Part shown: positions 27,058 to 35,113 of the stretch, in pieces
How positions within the stretch are numbered: position 1 is the first letter of the stretch
Layout of the letters: every line of letters starts with the position of its first letter
Source: CAIWHR01 sp963813415
GTDB taxonomy: Bacteria; Pseudomonadota; Gammaproteobacteria; Burkholderiales; Casimicrobiaceae
Assembly (NCBI GenBank): GCA_963813415.1
Contig: CAWEYW010000006.1
Span: 62,001-126,000 of the forward strand
DNA: 64,000 nt
Reading direction: 5' to 3'
Translations under genes and position numbers: made by a program
The notes under the pieces: model-generated
What the model saw: the letters and a program-made list of their open reading frames with translations, nothing else
Database searches by the model: none
Told to the model about the DNA's origin: nothing

Positions 27058-27099
27058 GCAAGCAGGGGGTCGTCGGTTCGATCCCGTCCAGCTCCACCA
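27058..27099 (+). repeat. Duplicated 3' part of tRNA-Ala
   Basis: These 42 bases are identical to 26957-26998, from inside the anticodon loop (GCAAGCAGGGGG...) to CCA. There is no 5' half, so it is not a functional tRNA. The 59 bases between the copies contain two reverse-oriented rRNA-spacer repeats. Confidence 0.93.
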
Positions 27100-27159
27100 T
27101 TGATGCAGAGACCATAAGCAAGCGACCGCGCTTGCTTCTGGCTTCTGCCAGTAATCGGT

Positions 27160-27170
27160 TGCTCTTTAAC
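27160..27170 (+). promoter_or_regulatory. boxA in the 16S-23S spacer
   Basis: TGCTCTTTAAC matches the boxA consensus. It precedes the 23S gene by about 250 bases and would sustain antitermination over the enlarged 23S. Confidence 0.75.
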
Positions 27171-27361
27171 AATCCGGAAGAAGTAAAGAATCTTGCTCGC
27201 GCGGGCGGGTCACGACTTTGGTCGTCATCTGCGCGGTCGAGCGAGATTGGGTTTGATTGTATCGAAGCCTGCTGTTCCCTTAGTCGGGGGCGGTGGGTAG
27301 CGCAAACACCCGTGACGCGAACGCGTTGGGTGATGGCGGTGTGGTGGTAGGGGTTGCTGTG

Positions 27362-27393
27362 CTGACCTCTGTTACCTGACCGCTGTTACCTGG
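27362..27393 (-). repeat. rRNA-spacer repeat copy (reverse), 5' of 23S
   Basis: CTGACCTCTGTTACCTGACC then GCTGTTACCTGG. It is complementary to the forward copy 3' of 23S. Confidence 0.75.
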
Positions 27394-27409
27394 AGCGGAG
27401 CACGCAAGT

Positions 27410-27430
27410 GCGTAGCGTTATGGGGTCAAG
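27410..27430 (+). other. 5' arm of the 23S processing stem
   Basis: The 21 bases running into the 23S 5' end (GCGTAGCGTTATGGGGTCAA then G) pair with 30863-30883 at the 3' end with one G-U pair. This is the expected RNase III processing stem of pre-23S rRNA. Confidence 0.8.
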
Positions 27431-27960
27431 CGACTAAGTGCATGTGGTGGATGCCTTGGCGATCACAGGCGAAGAAGGACGTGGCAGCCTGCGAAAAGCT
27501 GCGGGGAGCTGGCAAACGAGCATTGATCCGCAGATATCCGAATGGGGAAACCCGGCCCGCAAGGGTCACTCCTGCCTGAATACATAGGGCAGGTAGAGCG
27601 AACCCGGTGAACTGAAACATCTCAGTAGCCGGAGGAACAGAAATCAACCGAGATTCCCAGAGTAGTGGCGAGCGAAATGGGAGGAGCCGTCGCGATTTAG
27701 CATCTCTTTCAGGAGAACGGTCTGGAAAGGCCGGCCGCAGTGGGTGATAGCCCCGTAACTGAAGCGAGGGATGTGGAACCAGGCGCGAGACAAGTAGGGC
27801 GGGACACGTGAAATCCTGTCTGAAGATGGGGGGACCATCCTCCAAGGCTAAATACTCGTGATCGACCGATAGTGAACCAGTACCGTGAGGGAAAGGCGAA
27901 AAGAACCCCGGGAGGGGAGTGAAATAGATCCTGAAACCGCATGCATACAAACAGTCGGAG

Positions 27961-28117
27961 CCCTAGCTTCAAGCGCGTTGCGCTTGAAGCAGGTAACAGG
28001 GTCAGGTAACAGGTAACAGAACGGTTGCGGCGCGCTTGCAGCGCGCGGTGATGGGTTCTGTGTCCTGTCTCCTGTTGCCTGTTTCCTGCTTCAAGAACAG
28101 CGTTCTTGAAGCTAGGG
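27961..28117 (+). other. 23S intervening sequence 1 (helix 25 region)
   Basis: 157 bases lie between ACAGTCGGAG and GTGACGGCGTACC, where other betaproteobacteria have a short loop. The ends CCCTAGCTTCAAG and CTTGAAGCTAGGG are a perfect 13-bp inverted repeat. Each end also forms its own perfect 11-bp hairpin (27966-27990 and 28088-28112). The interior carries the AGGTAACAGG-type repeat and its inverse CCTGTTGCCTG, able to form a long imperfect stem. No ORF. Confidence 0.88.
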
Positions 28118-28190
28118 TGACGGCGTACCTTTTGTATAATGGGTCAGCGACTTACGTTTACCAGCGAGCTTAACCGAATAGGGGAGGCGC

Positions 28191-28223
<33 letters not shown>

Positions 28224-28539
28224 GGTAGGCGTAGACCCGAAACCGGATGATCTAGCCATGGCCAGGCTGAAGCGGGGGTAACACCTCGTGGAGGGCCGAA
28301 CCCACTCCCGTTGAAAAGGTAGGGGATGAGCTGTGGCTAGGGGTGAAAGGCTAAACAAATCCGGAAATAGCTGGTTCTCTCCGAAAACTATTTAGGTAGT
28401 GCCTCGTGTATTACCTGCGGGGGTAGAGCACTGTTATGGTTGTGGGGGTCATAATGACTTGCCACGCCATTGCAAACTCCGAATACCGCAGAGTATGAGC
28501 ACGGGAGACAGACTTCGGGTGCTAACGTCCGAGGTCAAG

Positions 28540-28572
<33 letters not shown>

Positions 28573-28619
28573 CAAGACACAGTTAAGTGGGAAACGAGGT
28601 GGGAAGGCTCAGACAGCCA

Positions 28620-28651
<32 letters not shown>

Positions 28652-28729
28652 GAAAGCGTAATAGCTCACTGGTCGAGTCGTCCTGCGCGGAAGATGTAAC
28701 GGGGCTCAAACTGTGCACCGAAGCTGCGG

Positions 28730-29162
28730 ATTCAGGTAACAGAGTTCAGGGTACAGGTAACAGATGGGAGCGCATCGGTTCGAGGAACTGGAGGTGTTCC
28801 AGCGGGCCTACAAGCTATCGCTGGAGATCCATCGGTTCACGCAAACGATGCCAGCAGTCGAGCAATTCGACTTGGCGAGTCAGATTCGGCGCGCCAGTAA
28901 ATCCATTTGTGCCAACCTGGCAGAAGGCTTTGGCAAGCAAAGTTATTCCAAAGCCGAGTTCAAGCGATTCATCCAAATGAGCATTGGGTCTGCGGACGAG
29001 ATGCGTGTTTGGGTTCGCTACTGCCGAGATTTGGGGTATGCAGACGACGCGAGGTGGCAGCGTTGGCGAGACGAGTATGAAGAGCTCGCCAAGATGCTGA
29101 ACGGGTTATACCGTAGCCTCGCCTGAGTCTGTTCCCTGTTTCCTGACCTCTGTTGCCTGAAT
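28730..29162 (+). other. 23S intervening sequence 2 (helix 45 region), with ORF
   Basis: 433 bases inserted between GAAGCTGCGG and GGTAGGAGAGCGTTC. The end arms 28730-28750 and 29142-29162 (21 bases each) pair with one G-U and one mismatch; they are made of the same repeat seen in the rRNA spacers. The insertion holds the complete gene at 28764. Position and content match classic protein-coding intervening sequences of 23S genes. Confidence 0.9.
28764..29126 (+). CDS. 23S rRNA intervening-sequence protein (S23 / four-helix-bundle family)
   Basis: 120 residues. The family pattern is clear: RFEELEVFQRAYKLSLEIHR (helix 1), FDLASQIRRASKSICANLAE then GFGKQSYSKAEFKRF, ending MSIGSADEMRVWVRYCRDLGY. 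Related proteins are encoded inside 23S insertions of other bacteria and also at unlinked loci; structures form a pentamer of four-helix bundles and the function is unknown. Here it lies wholly within 23S insertion 2. ATG at 28764 follows a repeat (GGTAACAG) rather than a strong ribosome-binding site, so expression from pre-rRNA may be low. High confidence in family, none in role. Confidence 0.9.
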   Translation: MGAHRFEELEVFQRAYKLSLEIHRFTQTMPAVEQFDLASQIRRASKSICANLAEGFGKQSYSKAEFKRFIQMSIGSADEMRVWVRYCRDLGYADDARWQRWRDEYEELAKMLNGLYRSLA

Positions 29163-29793
29163 GGTAGGAGAGCGTTCCGTAGGCCTGTGAAGGTGGAGTG
29201 AGAACTCTGCTGGAGGTATCGGAAGTGCGAATGCTGACATGAGTAGCGATAAAGCGGGTGAAAGGCCCGCTCGCCGAAAGCCCAAGGTTTCCTGCGCCAC
29301 GTTCATCGGCGCAGGGTGAGTCGGCCCCTAAGATGAGGACGAGAGTCGTAGTCGATGGGAAGCTGGTTAATATTCCAGCACCGGCTTGGAATGCGATGGG
29401 GGGACGGAGAAGGTTATCTCGGCCGGGTGTTGGACGTCCCGGTTTAAGCGTGTAGGCGTGCCCGGTAGGCAAATCCGCTGGGCTTAGCTGAGGCGTGACG
29501 ACGAGGGCTGGCTTGCCAGTCTGAAGTGAGTGATACCCTGCTTCCAGGAAAAGCCTCTAAGCTTCAGTTCCAAGCTGACCGTACCGCAAACCGACACAGG
29601 TGGGCAGGATGAATATTCTAAGGCGCTTGAGAGAACTCAGGAGAAGGAACTCGGCAAATTAGCACCGTAACTTCGGGATAAGGTGCGCCCCTGGTAGGTG
29701 AAGGCGTACAGCCGGAGCCGAGAGGGGCCGCAGTGAAATGGTGGCTGCGACTGTTTAACAAAAACACAGCACTCTGCTAACACGAAAGTGGAC

Positions 29794-29828
<35 letters not shown>

Positions 29829-29852
29829 TAAGTGATGGGGTGCAAGCTCTTG

Positions 29853-29946
<94 letters not shown>

Positions 29947-30205
29947 CGATGGCCACACTGTCTCCTCCTGAGACTCAGCGAAGTTGAAGTGTTTGTGAAG
30001 ATGCAATCTCCCCGCGGCAAGACGGAAAGACCCCGTGCACCTTTACTGTAGCTTTGCATTGGACTGTGATGGGACCTGTGTAGGATAGCTGGGAGGCGAT
30101 GAAGCGGAGGCGCTAGCTTTCGTGGAGCCAACCTTGAAATACCAGCCTGGTGTCATTGCGGTTCTAACCTAGGTCCCTTATCGGGATCGGGGACCGTGCA
30201 TGGTA

Positions 30206-30251
<46 letters not shown>

Positions 30252-30354
30252 TCGAAGGTCTTCTAGGTACGGTCGGACATCGTACTGATAGTGCAATGGC
30301 ACAAGAAGGCTTGACTGCGAGCCTGACAAGGCGAGCAGGTGCGAAAGCAGGACA

Positions 30355-30428
<74 letters not shown>

Positions 30429-30457
30429 ACCGCCCAAGAGTTCATATCGACGGCGGT

Positions 30458-30497
<40 letters not shown>

Positions 30498-30502
30498 TAG
30501 CC

Positions 30503-30535
<33 letters not shown>

Positions 30536-30862
30536 TGGTACGTGAGCTGGGTTCAAAACGTCGTGAGACAGTTTGGTCCCTATCTGCCGTGGGCGCTGGA
30601 GATTTGACGGGGGCTGCTCCTAGTACGAGAGGACCGGAGTGGACGCACCGCTGGTGTACCGGTTGTGACGCCAGTCGCATTGCCGGGTAGCTACGTGCGG
30701 AAGCGATAACCGCTGAAAGCATCTAAGCGGGAAACGTGCCTGAAGATGAGATCTCCCGGGGACTAGATCCCCCTGAAGGGTCGTGGCAGACCACCACGTT
30801 GATAGGTCGGGTGTGGAAGGGCAGTAATGCCTTAAGCTAACCGATACTAATTGCCCGTGCGG

Positions 30863-30883
30863 CTTGACCCCATAACGCTGCGC
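30863..30883 (+). other. 3' arm of the 23S processing stem
   Basis: Complement of 27410-27430. It is followed directly by a forward copy of the spacer repeat (30897), while the 5' arm is preceded by a reverse copy (27362), so the repeats could extend the stem. Confidence 0.75.
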
Positions 30884-30896
30884 ATCGCGCAGCGTT

Positions 30897-30928
30897 AGGT
30901 AACAGAGGTCAGGGAACAGGGAACAGAC
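30897..30928 (+). repeat. rRNA-spacer repeat copy (forward), 3' of 23S
   Basis: AGGTAACAGAGGTCAGGGAA then CAGGGAACAGA. It lies after the processing stem and upstream of 5S. Confidence 0.75.
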
Positions 30929-31022
30929 CTGTAGCCCGACGCTGCTACCAATAGACGGTGTTTGCAGCAATCAAATCCAACTTTACTTCTTCCACCAGCG
31001 GTCAGATGCGGCGACGGGTTGG

Positions 31023-31054
31023 CTGTTACCTGTTGCCTGTTACCTGACCTCTGA
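31023..31054 (-). repeat. rRNA-spacer repeat copy (reverse), 5' of 5S
   Basis: CTGTTACCTGTTGCCTGTTA then CCTGACCTCTGA, ending about ten bases before 5S and inverted relative to the copy at 30897. Confidence 0.75.
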
Positions 31055-31063
31055 CGCTCAACG

Positions 31064-31177
31064 TCTGACGACCATAGCCCGCTGGCACCACCCCTTCCCA
31101 TCCCGAACAGGACCGTGAAACGGCGGCGCGCCGATGATAGTGTGGAGTTCCCATGCGAAAGTAGGTCATCGTCAGGC
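31064..31177 (+). rRNA. rrf: 5S ribosomal RNA
   Basis: About 114 bases starting TCTGACGACCATAGCCCGC and ending GTAGGTCATCGTCAGG. The ends pair (CTGACGA/TCGTCAG), and CCCATCCCGAACAGG plus ATGCGAAAGTAGG are conserved 5S segments. Termini approximate. Confidence 0.94.
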
Positions 31178-31188
31178 ACCCTCAAACA

Positions 31189-31216
31189 AAACGCCCAACC
31201 AACCGGTTGGGCGTTT
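31189..31216. terminator. rRNA operon terminator
   Basis: AAACGCCCAACC-aacc-GGTTGGGCGTTT, a perfect 12-bp stem ending in TTT on both strands. It ends the rRNA operon and the convergent glycosyltransferase gene. Confidence 0.85.
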
Positions 31217-31267
31217 GCATTCCATCCGCCGAACACAGCTGACCAACTGACCATCTGCCGTTCCCTC

Positions 31268-32434
31268 TTAGCCCGCCGGCCGTGCTGCCGACGCAAAGAG
31301 CGCGTCCAGCAGCACGTCGGTGACTTTCTCCCAGGTGAAGCGCTCCTTCACGTACTGCGCGCCGGCGTTGCCGCGGGTTCGCGCGCGCAGTGGGTCGAGC
31401 GTCGCCTCGCGCATGCAAGCGATGAGATGTTCGAGGTCCGGCGCGAGATATTCGCCATACTCGCGCTCGCCGAGTTGCACCTGGGTGACGCGGCTGCGCA
31501 CGCGGGTGGCGAACGACTCGTCCGTGAATTCGTCGGTCGGTCCTCCCGCCGTGCAGATGACCGCGACCCCGGACCCGGCGGCCTCGAGCACCGGCATGTT
31601 GAAGCCTTCGGCGAGGTAAGGTGCGACGTACACGTCCGCCGTGCGCATGAACATAGCCATCTGTCGCGCCGACAGGGTGCTGCCCTGGTAGAGCAGGCGA
31701 GTGGCCACGAGTTCGCGTGCCCGTGCGGGCAACCCGTTGAGCGCCGCCCGGAGATAGTCCTGCGATGGGTAGAGGCCGTCGGCCCCCTTGAGCAGCAGGC
31801 GCGCGTCCGGAGCGCTCTGAGCCACTTCGGCGAACGCGGCGAGAAGGAGATCGATGCCCTTGTTCGGAGTCATGGCGCCGATCGACATGAACACGAACTG
31901 GTCGGCCACGCCCAACGCCTTGCGTGCTGCGACGCGGCCGGTCTCGTCGGGGTGCACCACGCGCGGGTCGATCCCGTGCGGCACGACATGAATGCGCCCT
32001 TGCGGGAGACCAAATCGCTCGTAGGCCACCGCCGTCCATCGCGAAGGAGTGATGACGTGCACGTCTTCCGATACGTCGGCGGCCGAGCGAAATGCGCCGA
32101 CATTGCGCCTCAGCAGGACACGATGCTCGGGGGTCCCGAAGACGAACTTCGTTCCGTGCGCGGGGGCGCTGAAATCCTGGCGCTCCGCCTGCATCGTCAG
32201 CGTCGCATCCGGGACGAACGACGGCTCCGGAGCGCCGATCGCTGCAATCGCACGCTCGTCGCCCGGGTCGAACAGGCCGGGCGTCTTTCGCCACGCATCG
32301 AAGTAGTACGGCAGGTCACGGAAACGCAGCGATACATCGCTCCGCCGCACGAGGCAAAGACAATGCGCCTGCGCGACGAGCGCGTACGAGTGGTGAATGC
32401 CGCGCCATCCCTCGATGAGCAGCCGGCGAGGCAC
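31268..32434 (-). CDS. Glycosyltransferase family 4-like protein
   Basis: 388 residues. The C-terminal GT-B nucleotide-sugar domain is clear: FMSIGAMTPNKGIDLLLAAF, LLLKGADGL and EGFNMPVLEAAGSGVAVI (the E-x7-E motif of GT4). The N-terminal acceptor half has GWRGIHHSYALVAQAH and HVITPSRWTAVAYERFG with VVPHGIDPRVVHP. It probably transfers a sugar to a cell-surface polysaccharide or glycolipid. GTG at 32434 lies 5 bp after the lipoprotein stop; the frame extends upstream through that gene but that part is a shadow. Confidence 0.85.
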   Translation of the reverse strand: MPRRLLIEGWRGIHHSYALVAQAHCLCLVRRSDVSLRFRDLPYYFDAWRKTPGLFDPGDERAIAAIGAPEPSFVPDATLTMQAERQDFSAPAHGTKFVFGTPEHRVLLRRNVGAFRSAADVSEDVHVITPSRWTAVAYERFGLPQGRIHVVPHGIDPRVVHPDETGRVAARKALGVADQFVFMSIGAMTPNKGIDLLLAAFAEVAQSAPDARLLLKGADGLYPSQDYLRAALNGLPARARELVATRLLYQGSTLSARQMAMFMRTADVYVAPYLAEGFNMPVLEAAGSGVAVICTAGGPTDEFTDESFATRVRSRVTQVQLGEREYGEYLAPDLEHLIACMREATLDPLRARTRGNAGAQYVKERFTWEKVTDVLLDALFASAARPAG

Positions 32435-32439
32435 GGCGC

Positions 32440-32967
32440 TCAGTCCCCGCGGAATCGCACGCGCAGGACGCGCTTGTCGTATTCCGCCTCGGTCTGGCGG
32501 GTGATCTCGGTGCCGTCCGCGGCGAAGACCCGCCCTCCGGCCCGGCGACAGATCTCGCGCTCGTACTGGCAGGGGCCCATCTCCGGATGCCGGCGGCAAA
32601 GCTCGAGCACCTTGGGGATGAATTCGATTGCGGTCTGCTGGGGCTGCCCGCCCGCCTGCGTCACGCAGCGGTAGAGCGTGCTCGTTGGCAGGGCGAGCGG
32701 TGCAACCGCGGCAGGCGGCGCCGCTGTCGACGGCAGCGGCGCAGTGGGGACGCCTGCCTGGGCCGCGGGTGTGGGCACCATCGGCTGGCGGACAACGGGA
32801 GCACCCGGAGGGGTGGTTTCGATCGGCTGGACTGGCGCTGCCGGCGGCCGGGCCGTCGTGCATGCCGCCAGCGATACGGCGGCGATCACCGCCAGCAGGG
32901 TCAGCCGAAGCGTGGTTCCGTCGAGCCCTCGGCCACCGCACTCTTGCACCGGGGACGAAGGCGTCAT
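32440..32967 (-). CDS. Lipoprotein with proline/alanine-rich linker and C-terminal cysteine domain
   Basis: 175 residues. LLAVIAAVSLAAC gives a signal peptide and lipobox (Cys36). Residues about 40-95 are a Pro/Ala/Thr-rich linker. The C-terminal part (STLYRCVTQAGG, ELCRRHPEMGPCQYEREICR, GGRVFAADGTEI) has four or five cysteines and resembles a short DUF4124-like periplasmic module. Function unknown. Its ATG overlaps the herA-like stop (ATGA) and the glycosyltransferase follows 5 bp later, so the three may be one operon. Confidence 0.75.
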   Translation of the reverse strand: MTPSSPVQECGGRGLDGTTLRLTLLAVIAAVSLAACTTARPPAAPVQPIETTPPGAPVVRQPMVPTPAAQAGVPTAPLPSTAAPPAAVAPLALPTSTLYRCVTQAGGQPQQTAIEFIPKVLELCRRHPEMGPCQYEREICRRAGGRVFAADGTEITRQTEAEYDKRVLRVRFRGD

Positions 32968-34478
32968 CGGCGGCCGCTCCGACCGAGCAGTGAGCCAAGG
33001 ATGCCGCGCACGATCTCCCGGCCGACCGTCGACCCGACGCTCCGCGCGGCACTCTTGGCGATCGCCTCGACCAGGCTGTCCTTGCGACCGCTGCCACCGA
33101 GAAGCCCGCCCAGCGAGTCCTTGATGCGATCGCCGACCCCAGCCGACGCCTCTGCGCCAGTGGGCGGTGTCGCGCCCGGCGCCGTGGATTGAATGGCGCG
33201 ACTCTTCAGTCGCTCGTAGGCCGAATCGCGGTCCACCGGGCGGTCGTACACACCGGTCACCGGCGAAGCCGCCATCACCGCCTTGCGCTCGTCCGGGGTG
33301 ATCGGGCCGATGCGGCTCGCCGGCGGTAGCACGAACGCGCGCTGAACGACGCCCGGGCGACCCTTTTCGTCCAGGAAGGAGATCAGCGCCTCCCCGACGG
33401 CAAGCTCGGTGATGGCACTTTCCGTCGAGAACGCCGGGTTCGCGCGCATGGTGTCCGCCGCGGCCTTGACCGCCTTCTGATCGCGCGGCGTGTAAGCGCG
33501 CAGTGCGTGCTGCACGCGATTGCCGAGTTGCCCGAGCACCGTCTCCGGCACATCGAGCGGGTTCTGCGTCACGAAAAACACGCCGACGCCCTTGGACCTG
33601 ATCAGGCGCACGACCTGCTCGATCTTGTCGAGCAGCGACCGCGGCGCATCGGTGAACAGGAGATGCGCCTCGTCGAAGAAGAACACCAGCTTGGGCTTGT
33701 CCCGATCGCCAACCTCAGGCAGACGTTCGTAAAGCTCCGAGAGCAGCCACAGCAGCAGGGTGGAGTAGAGCTTCGGCGCCGTCAGCAGCCGATCGGCCGC
33801 CAGCACGTTCACCACGCCCTGGCCGTCGACCGTCTGGAGGAGGTCGTCGACGTTCAGCATCGGTTCGCCGATGAAGCGCTCGGCGCCCTGTTGCTCGAGC
33901 GAAAGCAGCCCGCGCTGGATCGCGCCGATGCTGGCCGCGGAAACATTGCCGTAGCTGGTCGTGAACTGCGCGGCGTTGTCACCGACGTATTGCAGGGCCG
34001 CGCGCAGGTCCTTGAGATCGAGCAGCAGGAGGCCGTTGTCGTCTGCCACCTTGAACACCAGGGCAAGCACGCCCTGCTGCACTTCGTTGAGGTTCAGGAT
34101 GCGGGCGAACAGCAGCGGTCCAAGATCCGACACCGTAGCCCTTACCGGGTGTCCCTGCTCGCCGAAAACGTCCCAGAACACGGTCGGGAGGCCCGCGAAG
34201 GCGGGGGTTTGCGCACCGATCTGCTTCAGGCGCTCGACGAGCTTGGGCGACGCCACCCCCGCCTGGCTGATGCCGGCAAGATCGCCCTTCACGTCGGCCA
34301 TGAACACGGGTACCCCGATGGCGCTGAATCGCTCGGCCATCACCTGCAGGGTGACCGTCTTGCCAGTGCCCGTCGCACCGGTGATGAGGCCGTGGCGATT
34401 GGCGAGCGCCGGCAGCAGGGCGATCTCGGTCTGGGCATTTCTGGCAATGATGAGGGGGTCCGCCACGGCGGTCTCCAT
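32964..34478 (-). CDS. HerA-like/DUF853 ATPase (YjgR family)
   Basis: 504 residues. Walker A GATGTGKT at about residues 34-41, VFMADVKGDLAGIS, Walker B LVFFFDEAHLLF near 270 and the arginine-containing FFVTQNPLDVPETVLGQLGN match the DUF853/YjgR family of HerA/FtsK-type ATPases. Family role is unclear; it is generally annotated as a helicase-like nucleoside triphosphatase. The C-terminus is a glycine/serine-rich tail typical of YjgR. ATG at 34478; divergent from the rimP operon. Confidence 0.88.
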   Translation of the reverse strand: METAVADPLIIARNAQTEIALLPALANRHGLITGATGTGKTVTLQVMAERFSAIGVPVFMADVKGDLAGISQAGVASPKLVERLKQIGAQTPAFAGLPTVFWDVFGEQGHPVRATVSDLGPLLFARILNLNEVQQGVLALVFKVADDNGLLLLDLKDLRAALQYVGDNAAQFTTSYGNVSAASIGAIQRGLLSLEQQGAERFIGEPMLNVDDLLQTVDGQGVVNVLAADRLLTAPKLYSTLLLWLLSELYERLPEVGDRDKPKLVFFFDEAHLLFTDAPRSLLDKIEQVVRLIRSKGVGVFFVTQNPLDVPETVLGQLGNRVQHALRAYTPRDQKAVKAAADTMRANPAFSTESAITELAVGEALISFLDEKGRPGVVQRAFVLPPASRIGPITPDERKAVMAASPVTGVYDRPVDRDSAYERLKSRAIQSTAPGATPPTGAEASAGVGDRIKDSLGGLLGGSGRKDSLVEAIAKSAARSVGSTVGREIVRGILGSLLGRSGRR

Positions 34479-34574
34479 GAAGTCCGTGCGCGAATGTTAC
34501 CGGAGGCATGGCGGCGCCAGAGGTCAAGCCGCCCCGTTGCCTGCACCGGCACGGTGCCTGAAGTGCGCACACGC

Positions 34575-34603
34575 TTCTAATCGACAGCGTTTTCTGCTAG
34601 AAT
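34575..34603 (+). promoter_or_regulatory. Candidate promoter of the rimP-nusA-infB operon
   Basis: TGc-TAGAAT is an extended -10 (34598-34603). TTCTAA at 34575 is a weak -35 at 17-bp spacing. Confidence 0.5.
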
Positions 34604-34624
34604 TCAATGCGATAACGATGAGAA

Positions 34625-34653
34625 ATGGGCTGGGCACAGCCCATTTTTTTTTC
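34625..34653 (+). terminator. Intrinsic terminator in the rimP leader (attenuator candidate)
   Basis: ATGGGCT-gggcac-AGCCCAT followed by eight or more T. It stands between the promoter and the rimP start at 34664, so it should stop most transcripts unless read through. Attenuation of this operon is the obvious use, since nusA is inside it. Confidence 0.8.
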
Positions 34654-34663
34654 CGCTTTGGAA

Positions 34664-35113
34664 ATGGCTGACTTTGCTGAACTGCTGGAACGCACGGTAC
34701 CGCCCATGGGCTATGAAGTCGTGGACTGGGAGCGTTCGTCCGGCGGAAGGCTCGTGCGGGTGTTCATCGACAAGCCTGGTGGCGTCGACGTCGAGGACTG
34801 CGCGCGCGTGAGCGATCAGCTGACGCGGCTGTTCACGGTGGAAGGCATCGATTACGACCGGCTGGAGATTTCCTCGCCGGGGCTCGATCGACGATTGAAG
34901 CGCCTGGCGGATTACACGCGCTTCGCCGGTGAAGAAGCCGAATTGCGTTTGCACAACCCGATCGATAACGCGCGGCGCGTCAAGGGTGTGTTGCGCGGCT
35001 GCGAGGAAGGTGTCGTGCTGCTCGAGACGCCGCAGGGCATGCGCAACATCCCCTTCGACGAAATCGATCGCGCGCGACTGATCCCGAGGATTGAGTGGAG
35101 AAAAGCAACATGA
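34664..35113 (+). CDS. rimP: Ribosome maturation factor RimP
   Basis: 149 residues, typical length. Visible segments: GYEVVDWERSSGGRLVRVFI, VDVEDCARVSDQLTRLF and YDRLEISSPGLDRRLKRLAD, then a C-terminal Sm-like domain with EGVVLLETPQGMRNIPFDEI. RimP assists 30S subunit assembly. Its stop overlaps the nusA start (ATGA). ATG at 34664 lies directly after the leader terminator. Confidence 0.95.
   Translation: MADFAELLERTVPPMGYEVVDWERSSGGRLVRVFIDKPGGVDVEDCARVSDQLTRLFTVEGIDYDRLEISSPGLDRRLKRLADYTRFAGEEAELRLHNPIDNARRVKGVLRGCEEGVVLLETPQGMRNIPFDEIDRARLIPRIEWRKAT

Noticed and set aside
27058..27099. Second tRNA-Ala gene
   Set aside because: Lacks the 5' half, D-arm and complete anticodon stem.
31182..32294. 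370-codon minus-strand frame overlapping the glycosyltransferase
   Set aside because: Arginine/alanine-rich shadow in another frame.
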